In this document: one piece after another, positions 18,350-25,583 of the stretch | How positions within the stretch are numbered: the stretch's first letter is position 1 | Layout of the letters: every line of letters begins with the position of its first letter | From: JAGTVG01 sp963820995 | Lineage (GTDB): Bacteria > Bacteroidota > Bacteroidia > Cytophagales > Cyclobacteriaceae | Assembly: GCA_963820995.1 (NCBI GenBank) | Contig: CAWGCL010000009.1 | Span: 1-64,000, forward strand | Length of the DNA: 64,000 nt | Direction: 5' to 3' | The notes under the pieces: generated by a model | What the model saw: the letters and a program-made list of their open reading frames with translations, nothing else | What the model was told of the DNA's origin: nothing | The model's database searches: none | Translations under genes and position numbers: made by a program

Positions 18350-20767
18350 ATGTTTAAAAACTATTTTATAGTAGCCTACAGAAACCTTATTAGAAATAAG
18401 GTTTTTTCATTCATTAATATATCCGGTCTTGCATTCGGGATGGCCGCCTGCATTTTGATCAGTCTTTACATTCTGGATGAATTAAGTTATGACACATACC
18501 ACAAGCATGCGGACCGGATTTATAGGATTTCCAGGGAATTTTTAAATGAGGATGGGGTTACGAATTTACATTTGGGACAGATTGCCCCGCCTTTTGGCCC
18601 TCTGCTGGATGGTGATTTTGAAGGTGTTGTTGAATATTCAGTCAGGTTACTGCCTTCCGGGGGTTCTCTGATAAGTTATGAGGATATCCACCTGGAACAG
18701 GAAGATGTATTTTTTGCCGAGCCGACATTATTTGACATTTTCTCCTTTGAAGTGGTTAAGGGGGATAAAAGCACCATGCTAACTGAACCAAATAGTATTG
18801 TCATTTCAGAGTCGTTTGCGGATATATATTTCAAAGGGATTGATCCGATAGGAAAGACCATGCGTTATGATGATATGCTGGATGTGAAGGTTACAGGTGT
18901 CACTAAGGACGTTCCACGAAATTCTCATTTCCATTTTGATTGTTTGATCTCTTTTATTACTGTCGAGAATTTCTTCGGGCGGGAAAATATGATGGGAAAT
19001 TGGGGCAGTAATAATTACGCCACATATATTTTACTTAAGGAAGGTTATGATCCTATTAAACTTGAGACGGAATTCCCGGAATTTCTAAACCGTCACATAC
19101 AATCGGATAATTCTGATGTGAAAGCCTCAGACTGGACCCGTTTGAATCTCTGGCCTCTTGAATCGATACATCTTCATTCACACCTGGATACAGAACTAGA
19201 GACCAATGGCAATATTACCTTTGTTATTATTTATGGAGCGATAGCTTTGTTTATATTGCTTATTGCCTGTATTAATTTCATGAACTTGTCCACTGCACGA
19301 TCCTTAAAAAGATCCAAGGAGGTGGGATTGCGAAAAGTTATGGGTGCATACAGGATTAATTTGTTCAATCAATTTATTGCTGAATCCGTCATTTATTCTT
19401 TTCTGGCTGTGGTCATTGCCGTGATCATATCTGCATTAGTACTTCCATACTTTAATAATTTCATTGAAAAGGATCTGGAACTGGCTTTATTGGTACAGCC
19501 AAAACAACTAGTTGTCTTTATCCTTATCGTATTGCTGAGCGGTTTGGTAGCAGGCAGCTATCCGGCCGTATTCCTGTCCTCTTTTCATCCTGTCAAAGTA
19601 ATCAAAGGCACACTTACAGATAAAAAGAGTACCCTGAATTTCAGGCATTTACTGGTTGTATTTCAATTTCTTATTTCAATAATACTGGTTATAGGCGTAG
19701 GCGTTATAAATGATCAGCTTCAGTTTGTAAAGTCCAAGGAGCTTGGATTTGACAGGGAAAATATCCTTGTGTTGCCTACGAGTGATGAAATATACAATAA
19801 ATATGAGATTGTTAAGTCAAGATTATTGGAACATCCCGGCATCACTAAAGTGGCGATGACCAGTCGAGTTCCCTCGGGTCGCCTACTGGATTCCAATTCA
19901 ACTAAAGCAGAGGTCAATGGCGAACTTAAGCCCATTCCATTCAGGGTGGCTGACATTCATGTCGATCACGATTTTTTAAATGTACTCAGTGCCAATATTG
20001 TGGCAGGGAGAAATTTTGATGATCAATTGGCATCGGATTCTGTAGGGGCATATATATTGAATGCGACCGCAGTCCGGGAAATAGGATGGGAAAGTGCTGA
20101 AGATGCAATCGACAGGGAGTTTCATTATGGGAATACAGCTGGCCGGGTGATAGGTGTTGTGCAGGACTTTCACTTTGAATCTCTCCACCAGGAAATTGCG
20201 CCTATGATATTTCTAATTACTTCAGGGCGCAGGAGAAGTGTAATGGTCAAATTTCTTGAAAGTGAAAAAAGTCAGGTATTTGATTTTCTAAAAGAAGAAT
20301 GGACTGCGCTCCGTCCTAACTATCCTTTCACTTATTATTATGTTTCAGAGAATTTTGATGAACAGTATAACTCAGAAGACCGTCTGAGTAAATTGATACA
20401 ATATTTTTCAGGGCTTGCCATACTGATTGCTGTTCTTGGATTATTTGGACTGGTCTCCTATTCCACTGAGCAAAGAACAAAGGAGATAGGCATACGAAAA
20501 GTAATGGGTGCCTCAGTGGCAGACATACTTCTATTATTGAATACTGCCTTCCTTCGATTAGTGGTAATAGCTATAGTCATCTCGGTCCCTGTGGCATGGT
20601 GGGGGATGACGAAATGGCTGGACACTTTCGCCTATCATACCAACGTTCAGATGACCACGATTTTGGCTTCCGGTATCATTGCTTTTCTTATTGCTACGCT
20701 GACTGTAAGTTACCGCACCTGGAGATCTGCAAATACTAATCCAGCACAGACATTGAAGTATGAATAA
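18350..20767 (+). CDS. FtsX/MacB-type ABC permease (duplicated form), paralogue
   Basis: The 805-residue protein has the same layout as the preceding gene: N-terminal YRNLIRNKVFSFINISGLAF, periplasmic MacB core, CINFMNLSTARSLKRSKEVG in the first FtsX domain, and YSTEQRTKEIGIRKVMGASV in the second. The two proteins clearly arose by tandem duplication but have diverged in the periplasmic domains, suggesting different ligands or a heterodimer. They are 44 bases apart and probably co-transcribed. No ATPase gene is adjacent. Such repeated permease genes are typical of Bacteroidota genomes. Confidence 0.9.
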   Translation: MFKNYFIVAYRNLIRNKVFSFINISGLAFGMAACILISLYILDELSYDTYHKHADRIYRISREFLNEDGVTNLHLGQIAPPFGPLLDGDFEGVVEYSVRLLPSGGSLISYEDIHLEQEDVFFAEPTLFDIFSFEVVKGDKSTMLTEPNSIVISESFADIYFKGIDPIGKTMRYDDMLDVKVTGVTKDVPRNSHFHFDCLISFITVENFFGRENMMGNWGSNNYATYILLKEGYDPIKLETEFPEFLNRHIQSDNSDVKASDWTRLNLWPLESIHLHSHLDTELETNGNITFVIIYGAIALFILLIACINFMNLSTARSLKRSKEVGLRKVMGAYRINLFNQFIAESVIYSFLAVVIAVIISALVLPYFNNFIEKDLELALLVQPKQLVVFILIVLLSGLVAGSYPAVFLSSFHPVKVIKGTLTDKKSTLNFRHLLVVFQFLISIILVIGVGVINDQLQFVKSKELGFDRENILVLPTSDEIYNKYEIVKSRLLEHPGITKVAMTSRVPSGRLLDSNSTKAEVNGELKPIPFRVADIHVDHDFLNVLSANIVAGRNFDDQLASDSVGAYILNATAVREIGWESAEDAIDREFHYGNTAGRVIGVVQDFHFESLHQEIAPMIFLITSGRRRSVMVKFLESEKSQVFDFLKEEWTALRPNYPFTYYYVSENFDEQYNSEDRLSKLIQYFSGLAILIAVLGLFGLVSYSTEQRTKEIGIRKVMGASVADILLLLNTAFLRLVVIAIVISVPVAWWGMTKWLDTFAYHTNVQMTTILASGIIAFLIATLTVSYRTWRSANTNPAQTLKYE

Positions 20768-21076
20768 TGCTTTATTTTATGGCTAATTTTTTTGACCGGA
20801 TAGGGTCAGGGTTTATGCCCAAATTCAGGCGAAATATTTTAAGATATTAATGTGAGAAATTCACTCATATTGCATTGAACGCGGGTAAGTAAAGGGGAGC
20901 TTAAATCAAGTAAAAAAGGCCGTCAAAATTGGCTAAAATGAAGCTAAAATTACACGTGTAATATGTCTGATATATCTCATCATTTTACACGTTTCCAATC
21001 ACCTTGATTTTCTATGCAAAGCCATAAAGTATTACTTTATGTGTTAACAAGTAAAATTCAATTATTCAGTCTATTG
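20768..21076. other. Intergenic region downstream of the permeases
   Basis: No protein gene is visible. The stretch holds the palindrome at 20949-20962 and, about 22 bases later, a second half-copy (TTTTACACG). The rest is AT-rich with no hairpin followed by a T-run for the permease transcript that I could identify with confidence. Confidence 0.5.
20949..20962. promoter_or_regulatory. 14-bp perfect palindrome, possible operator
   Basis: ATTACACGTGTAAT is a perfect inverted repeat with an ACACGTGT core. A half-site TTTTACACG lies at about 20983-20991. Two-fold symmetric sites of this size usually bind a dimeric regulator. It lies about 115 bases beyond the tRNA-like gene's 3' end and 180 bases beyond the last permease. 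No gene has it in an obvious promoter position, so the role is unclear. Confidence 0.35.
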
Positions 21077-21193
21077 CTGTAGGGGAAGGATTCGAACCTT
21101 CATGGGGTAGTTAGTCACGAACTTACGTAATTTGTCCTTTTTTTCCCCACCCTCGAGACAGGAGGGCATGGCTGCCTATTTCATCACCCTACA
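21077..21193 (-). tRNA. tRNA-like gene, anticodon GUC, giant variable arm
   Basis: The minus strand folds as a class II tRNA of 117 nt. The acceptor stem is TGTAGGG (21193-21187) with CCCTACA (21084-21078), seven perfect pairs; T8 G9; D-stem ATG/CAT with an 11-nt loop containing GG; anticodon stem CCCTC (21166-21162) with GAGGG (21154-21150); loop CTGTCTC with anticodon GTC at 21159-21157 and U33; T-stem GAAGG/CCTTC with TTCGAAT loop; discriminator G (21077), no encoded CCA. The D-arm closely resembles tRNA-Leu. The variable region (21149-21102) is 48 nt, closed by GGGG/CCCC and holding an inner TTACG/CGTGA hairpin, far longer than the usual 10-20 nt. GUC would read Asp codons, but Asp tRNAs have short variable loops; long arm plus G73 suggests Ser identity. 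Position 37 is U, which is rare. It may be a functional unusual tRNA, a tRNA-derived regulatory RNA or a relic. Confidence 0.65.
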
Positions 21194-21209
21194 TTTTTTA
21201 AAATTTCAA

Positions 21210-21217
21210 CAAATGTA
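21210..21217 (-). promoter_or_regulatory. TAnnTTTG -7 element of the tRNA-like gene
   Basis: On the minus strand TACATTTG matches the Bacteroidota -7 consensus exactly and ends 16 bases before the first acceptor base of the tRNA-like gene. That would place the transcript start just a few bases upstream of the mature 5' end. A clear -33 TTTG is not seen in the T-rich upstream DNA. Confidence 0.45.
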
Positions 21218-21424
21218 ATATAACGAGCATTTAAATAAAAATATTTCATGAATAAAATTAAATAAATATAAATAATGTAATAAATATATGATATCATTGA
21301 AAAAATAGCATTTAAAAACCTGAAAAAATTGATTTTTTTTGTAAATTTTTTGTAAAAAAATGTCCTCAAATTTTTGGAATATAAATTTTTTTTTAAATTT
21401 GTAGAACATAGCTGGTTGAACAAA

Positions 21425-21474
21425 GGACTTGAGTGAAGGTAGAAACCCCTTCTATCTCCTCAAGTCTTTTTTTT
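21425..21474 (+). terminator. Rho-independent terminator with no upstream gene
   Basis: GACTTGAG (21426-21433) pairs with CTCAAGTC (21459-21466); inside it GGTAGAA pairs with TTCTATC around an ACCCC loop. A run of eight T follows. The shape is a strong plus-strand terminator, but no plus-strand gene lies in the preceding 650 bases. It may end a small RNA from the AT-rich 21200-21420 stretch, or be left from a lost gene. Confidence 0.7.
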
Positions 21475-21888
21475 ATGCCTTTATTTTTCTGGGAATATGG
21501 GCGATAATTACGTTCGATTCTTGCCTCAATTATTACATTAAATTATTTTTTTTGTGAGCCATTATATGGTTTAATTTTCCTGTCAATTATGGTAATAAAT
21601 GGTATCTGAAATTTCTCTTGATCTTTACGCTAATTTATGGATGGATTCCCTGGTCGTTCAGGTGTTTGCTAACGTCAAAAAATAACTCTAAGTATTTACG
21701 CCAATTTATAGCTTAGTTTGGTACCGCCAAAAGCGCATTCTCTAAGACCTTCATTAATATAAATAATGACCAAATTTTCCTTTGAATATTATGCTGATGT
21801 ATTACCTGGTTTTCTTGCTATTCGTGTGATAGTTTATGAAAGAATTTGCATCAATCCTTTTTTTATTTATAGCTTGAATTACCACTGA
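21475..21888. other. Intergenic stretch without recognisable gene
   Basis: This is 414 bases of AT-rich sequence between the orphan terminator and the potassium-channel stop. I see no open frame with family resemblance, no further tRNA and no convincing hairpin. Confidence 0.5.
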
Positions 21889-22731
21889 TTATAATTCAAT
21901 TTTTGTACCACAATATTTGCAATAGTTAGCATCTGTATCATGCCCGGATCTATGACAATTGTGGCATGCCATCTGATCCTTTAATTTTTTCTCCTGGATA
22001 AATTCCCCGGTAACAATTCCTGTTGGCACAGCTATTATTCCATAACCCAGGATCATGATTACTGAAGCCATTATTTTTCCAAGTAATGTGATGGGTATAA
22101 TATCTCCATATCCGACAGTTGTCAATGTAACAATAGCCCAGTAAATACTTGTTGGGATATCTGAGAAACCCTCGTTCTGATTTCCTTCAAATAAATACAT
22201 ACATGTGCCCAATATAATGGTAAGGCTAACCACTGCGACTAGGAAAACCACGATTTTGGGAATACTTGCTCTTAATGCTGTTAAGATTGTCCTGGCGCCA
22301 CCCATATACCTCGCCAGTTTAAAGATCCTGAAGATCCGGATCAGGCGGATCGATCGTATCACAATTACAGCATGACTCCCTTTAAAGAATATGTTCAGAA
22401 AAGTAGGCGTGATCGCCAGAAAATCAATAATTCCAAGAAAACTAAAGATGTAATTGTAGGGCTTTGGAGAGGATATTATACGTGCAATGTATTCAAGAGA
22501 GAACATGATCGTAAAGACCCATTCAATAATTTTCAGCTCTTTGCCATAATTGATGGAAATGCTATTTACACTTTCGAGCATGACCGTTATAATGCTGAGT
22601 ATAATTACGATAAGAACAACAACATCAAATGTTTTCCCCCAAAACGTATCAGTCCCGAATATGATAACGTTCATTTTCTGTCGCCATCCGCTCAGAGATG
22701 TATTTTCTGTTTCAGAAGCTTGAGTATTCAT
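21889..22731 (-). CDS. Voltage-gated-type potassium channel with C-terminal zinc ribbon
   Basis: The 280-residue protein has six membrane segments in the Kv layout. S4 reads RSIRLIRIFRIFKLARY (five regularly spaced basic residues), the pore loop carries the selectivity filter TLTTVGYGDI, and S6 (ILGYGIIAVPTGIVTGEF) leads to a short cytoplasmic tail. It conducts K+ across the inner membrane as a tetramer. The tail ends in a CHNC...CKYC zinc-ribbon motif, which could sense metal or redox state or aid assembly; this ending is also seen in some Bacteroidota channels as I recall. ATG at 22729-22731 is chosen over an upstream TTG. Divergent from the sigma-factor gene by about 155 bases. Confidence 0.9.
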   Translation of the reverse strand: MNTQASETENTSLSGWRQKMNVIIFGTDTFWGKTFDVVVLIVIILSIITVMLESVNSISINYGKELKIIEWVFTIMFSLEYIARIISSPKPYNYIFSFLGIIDFLAITPTFLNIFFKGSHAVIVIRSIRLIRIFRIFKLARYMGGARTILTALRASIPKIVVFLVAVVSLTIILGTCMYLFEGNQNEGFSDIPTSIYWAIVTLTTVGYGDIIPITLLGKIMASVIMILGYGIIAVPTGIVTGEFIQEKKLKDQMACHNCHRSGHDTDANYCKYCGTKIEL

Positions 22732-22886
22732 TTTTTCCAATTTGAATTTAAGGAATTGCCACTTTCGTTAATATAAAGAAAATTAAATTTAAATCTGATT
22801 AATTTACATTTTATACATTTTGACCGTTCTTTTGTACCTTGTAACAGGAAAAATCATTAATAAGCCCATATTAATTATTAGTCGTT

Positions 22887-23492
22887 GTGGATAAACTTTA
22901 TATCCATAAGTTGTTGGTTAAAATAGCACGACATTCTGATGAGGAAGCCGCCAGGGAGTTTTTTGAGATTTTTCACCCGAAGTTGGTCCGGTTCGCTGCC
23001 ATATATATATCCTCCGCAAGTATGGCGAATGACCTGGTGGCAGATGTTTTTTTAAAACTTTTCAGGAATAAGAGTAAACTGGAGGATATTAAGGATATAC
23101 AATATTACCTCTATAAATCTGTAAAGAATCAGTGCATAAGTTATTTCAAAAAGAGAAGGGATGAAGTTTCGATTGATGAAATTGAATGGGAAGAAACTGG
23201 TTATACCTATGAGATCATAAATCCCGAAAGTGAATTTCTTACCAAAGAACTTGCAGGAATGATTGAAGAAATTATTAATAATTTCCCGCCAAAGCGCAAG
23301 ATCATTTATAAAATGGTGGTTATTGATGGTCTTAAATATAAGGAAGCGGCCGAAATACTGGATCTTTCAGTAAAAACCATTGAAAATCATCTCGCGCTGG
23401 CAGTTAAGACATTACGCGGTAGTATAAAAACATATTTAGAATCAAATGATGTAAATTTTGGCGGAAATGTCTCCAAACATAAAAATATTTAA
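22887..23492 (+). CDS. ECF-type RNA polymerase sigma factor
   Basis: The 201-residue protein starts at GTG. Region 2 (about residues 20-90) has DLVADVFLKLFRNKSKLEDI and region 4 (about 130-185) has the helix-turn-helix GLKYKEAAEILDLSVKTIEN with HLALAVKTLR. It belongs to the Bacteroidota ECF group that works with FecR-type anti-sigma factors, directing polymerase to surface nutrient-uptake genes. The FecR gene follows after 65 bases on the same strand. The C-terminal tail (about 15 residues after region 4) is not conserved. Confidence 0.92.
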   Translation: MDKLYIHKLLVKIARHSDEEAAREFFEIFHPKLVRFAAIYISSASMANDLVADVFLKLFRNKSKLEDIKDIQYYLYKSVKNQCISYFKKRRDEVSIDEIEWEETGYTYEIINPESEFLTKELAGMIEEIINNFPPKRKIIYKMVVIDGLKYKEAAEILDLSVKTIENHLALAVKTLRGSIKTYLESNDVNFGGNVSKHKNI

Positions 23493-23557
23493 ATCGTTTT
23501 TAGGGGTTTGGTTAAAAATCGAGGTCTTGTATAGTAGAGAGCACAGTTTAAGAATAT

Positions 23558-24598
23558 ATGACTCCCAATAAAGGAAATATTGATCGTATAATATCCAGAA
23601 CCCTTGCTGGTGATGCCAGTAACAGGGAAGAGAAGGAGTTAAAAGACTGGATCCTTGAAGAAGATGAGAATTATCTGGAATTTAAAATTATTCAGGAATC
23701 CGCATTAAAAGGATTCAAAGAGCGAAAATTATTAAATACAGATGACACCTTTGAGAAAGTCTGGGAAGCAGAGGAAACCTCTGAAAAAGTTTCTCATTAC
23801 AAAATTGGATTGTCTGTATTTAAGATGATTGCTGTTAGTGCCGCAGGATTGGCATTGATCCTTCTCAGCGTATTCTCCTACAGGCAGCTGGTTATCAAAC
23901 AGGAAATTTCTCAGATAGACGGCCAGCCCGTAATGATTGAGAAATTCAGCCCTATGGGGCAGATCTCAAAGGTATTCCTTCCCGATGGTTCCCTAGTCTG
24001 GCTAAATGCTGACAGCAAGTTGCAATATTTCTCAAATTATGGAGAGAAGACCCGTACTGTTTCCCTTACCGGAGAAGCATATTTCGACATAAAGCATGAC
24101 CAGTCGAAACCCTTTTTGGTAAAATCAGGTAATGTAGCCATTACAGCTACCGGGACATCTTTTAACGTGAATACTTATTTTAATAATAGTGATATCGAAA
24201 TTGTTCTTGATGAAGGGGAATTAACGATAGAAAATCTTTTTTCTTCGCTTATTCCCGGAATGCCTTTAAAAACTATCCTTGTGCCAGGAAATAAGGCCAT
24301 TTATTCTCTCAGGGAATCCTTATTTAATGTTGATAATATTCAGGATTCATATGACTACACCTGCTGGAAAGATGGCGTATTATCATTTCACCATGCTGAT
24401 TTTGAAACTGTTGTAAATTCTCTTGAACGGTGGTATGGTGTGGAATTTACCTGGGACGGGGAACCGGAAAGCGGTTGGAATTATACTGGCGCTTTTAATA
24501 ATGAGTACCTGGAAAGTGTGTTAAAAGCGCTTGGGTTGGATGGACAGTTTTCGTATGAGATTAACAATAATGCTGTTCAGCTTATATTTCCAGATTAG
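23558..24598 (+). CDS. FecR-family anti-sigma factor
   Basis: The 346-residue protein has a cytoplasmic N-terminal part (residues 1-85) that would bind the sigma factor, one membrane helix (about 93-110, VSAAGLALILLSVFSY), and a periplasmic FecR domain with FLPDGSLVWLNADSKLQY, SLTGEAYFDIKHD and VAITATGTSFNVNTY. The C-terminal secretin/DUF4974-like part (HHADFETVVNSLERWYGVEF) is present. It holds the cognate sigma factor until a TonB-dependent receptor signals substrate. The usual SusC/SusD genes do not follow; the next gene is on the opposite strand, so the partner receptor must be elsewhere or has been lost. Confidence 0.92.
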   Translation: MTPNKGNIDRIISRTLAGDASNREEKELKDWILEEDENYLEFKIIQESALKGFKERKLLNTDDTFEKVWEAEETSEKVSHYKIGLSVFKMIAVSAAGLALILLSVFSYRQLVIKQEISQIDGQPVMIEKFSPMGQISKVFLPDGSLVWLNADSKLQYFSNYGEKTRTVSLTGEAYFDIKHDQSKPFLVKSGNVAITATGTSFNVNTYFNNSDIEIVLDEGELTIENLFSSLIPGMPLKTILVPGNKAIYSLRESLFNVDNIQDSYDYTCWKDGVLSFHHADFETVVNSLERWYGVEFTWDGEPESGWNYTGAFNNEYLESVLKALGLDGQFSYEINNNAVQLIFPD

Positions 24599-24775
24599 TT
24601 GGACATCTAAGTAAATGAGTTCTTTTAGGTTTTTATTTTGGTATAGCCATTGAGGTTTAGCGGACGGACCCCGGCAGTAAATGACGAATTGAAAAAATAG
24701 GCATTTTCTGATCGTTTAAAACTGCGCAGGCATTTTGTCAAATTATTTAGGCTACAATTTAAATTGATTGACACA

Positions 24776-24799
24776 CAAAAAACCCCAATGCCGGGGTCT
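24776..24799 (-). terminator. Rho-independent terminator
   Basis: On the minus strand GACCCCGGCATTGGGGTTTTTT forms a five-pair GC-rich stem ACCCC/GGGGT with a GGCATT loop and a T6 tail. It lies just beyond the stop of the minus-strand membrane-protein gene at 24827. Confidence 0.75.
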
Positions 24800-24826
24800 G
24801 CTCCAATGGCTTATAACTAATAAAAA

Positions 24827-25270
24827 CTATGCACGCTCGAAATTTTTATCACGATTTTTTCTAAATCCCGGAATGGTTTTATTATTCCTTTTCATCCTGG
24901 CTACATAGATATATCCAATAGGAGCAAGTATAATAGTCGGGATGGTGGATTCAAAAGGTTTTGGTGTTCCTTTCATACTATGTACAAGGTAAACCAGCCC
25001 AACCGTGATGACTGTAGCCACTACAACTGAACATATATAGGCCAGAGTCTTATTATTTATACCAGTCACAATGAATTCCAGGATCTTAAGTATGATCCCG
25101 CCGATAAAAAATGTATATAGTCCTTGCTTAAATGCAGCAATTGAGGCCAGGAATGGACCGTGGTCAGCATTGATATAGAAAACTACACTACCCATGAACA
25201 AAGCGCCAATAATTCCCAGCTTTACATCAATAAACTGATTGAATATATTTATAAACTTATTTGGTGCCAA
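24827..25270 (-). CDS. Four-helix membrane protein of unknown function
   Basis: The 147-residue protein has about four membrane helices (residues 17-34, 45-62, 75-97, and a shorter one near 110-127) and a basic C-terminal tail rich in Arg, Lys and Asn. The start is TTG at 25268-25270; no earlier in-frame ATG is available and the next ATG would remove the first helix. No family name comes to mind. It stands alone with its own terminator between the FecR and tryptophanase genes. Confidence 0.62.
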   Translation of the reverse strand: MAPNKFINIFNQFIDVKLGIIGALFMGSVVFYINADHGPFLASIAAFKQGLYTFFIGGIILKILEFIVTGINNKTLAYICSVVVATVITVGLVYLVHSMKGTPKPFESTIPTIILAPIGYIYVARMKRNNKTIPGFRKNRDKNFERA

Positions 25271-25583
25271 AACACTTTTTATTTGGATTTATGCCAATCG
25301 AACATCAAAAAAATATCTGAATGGATATTAATATCTACGATCAAAATTAGGAAAGATTTCATAAATATTCGGCCACAAATTAAACAATGTTCAGGGAAAG
25401 TCCAATTTTATAACCTTAACACGCCTTTTGTAAGACTATATTACAGGTAGTTTTTTATTGTATTGATAGCCTGATAACTATAATTACCCATGATGTATTT
25501 TCCAAATATTTTTTTTGTGACAGTATTTGATTATTCGCGTTTTTCTTTCCATTATGCACCTGGTAAATCCAACATATGTCCCT
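25271..25583. other. Leader region of tryptophanase
   Basis: 313 AT-rich bases lie between the divergent membrane-protein gene and tnaA. I looked for a TnaC-like leader peptide with a conserved Trp and Pro stop context and did not find one. A short upstream frame reads into tnaA but carries no family sequence. No clear TAnnTTTG element is seen. Confidence 0.45.

Noticed and set aside
21077..21193. tmRNA
   Set aside because: No alanine-type GGGG acceptor with G-U pair, no tag reading frame, and the length is only 117 nt with a complete anticodon arm.
21184..21423. 79-codon minus-strand reading frame in the AT-rich stretch
   Set aside because: Its composition is only Phe, Ile, Tyr, Lys and Asn from T/A-rich DNA and it runs into the tRNA-like acceptor stem; no protein pattern.
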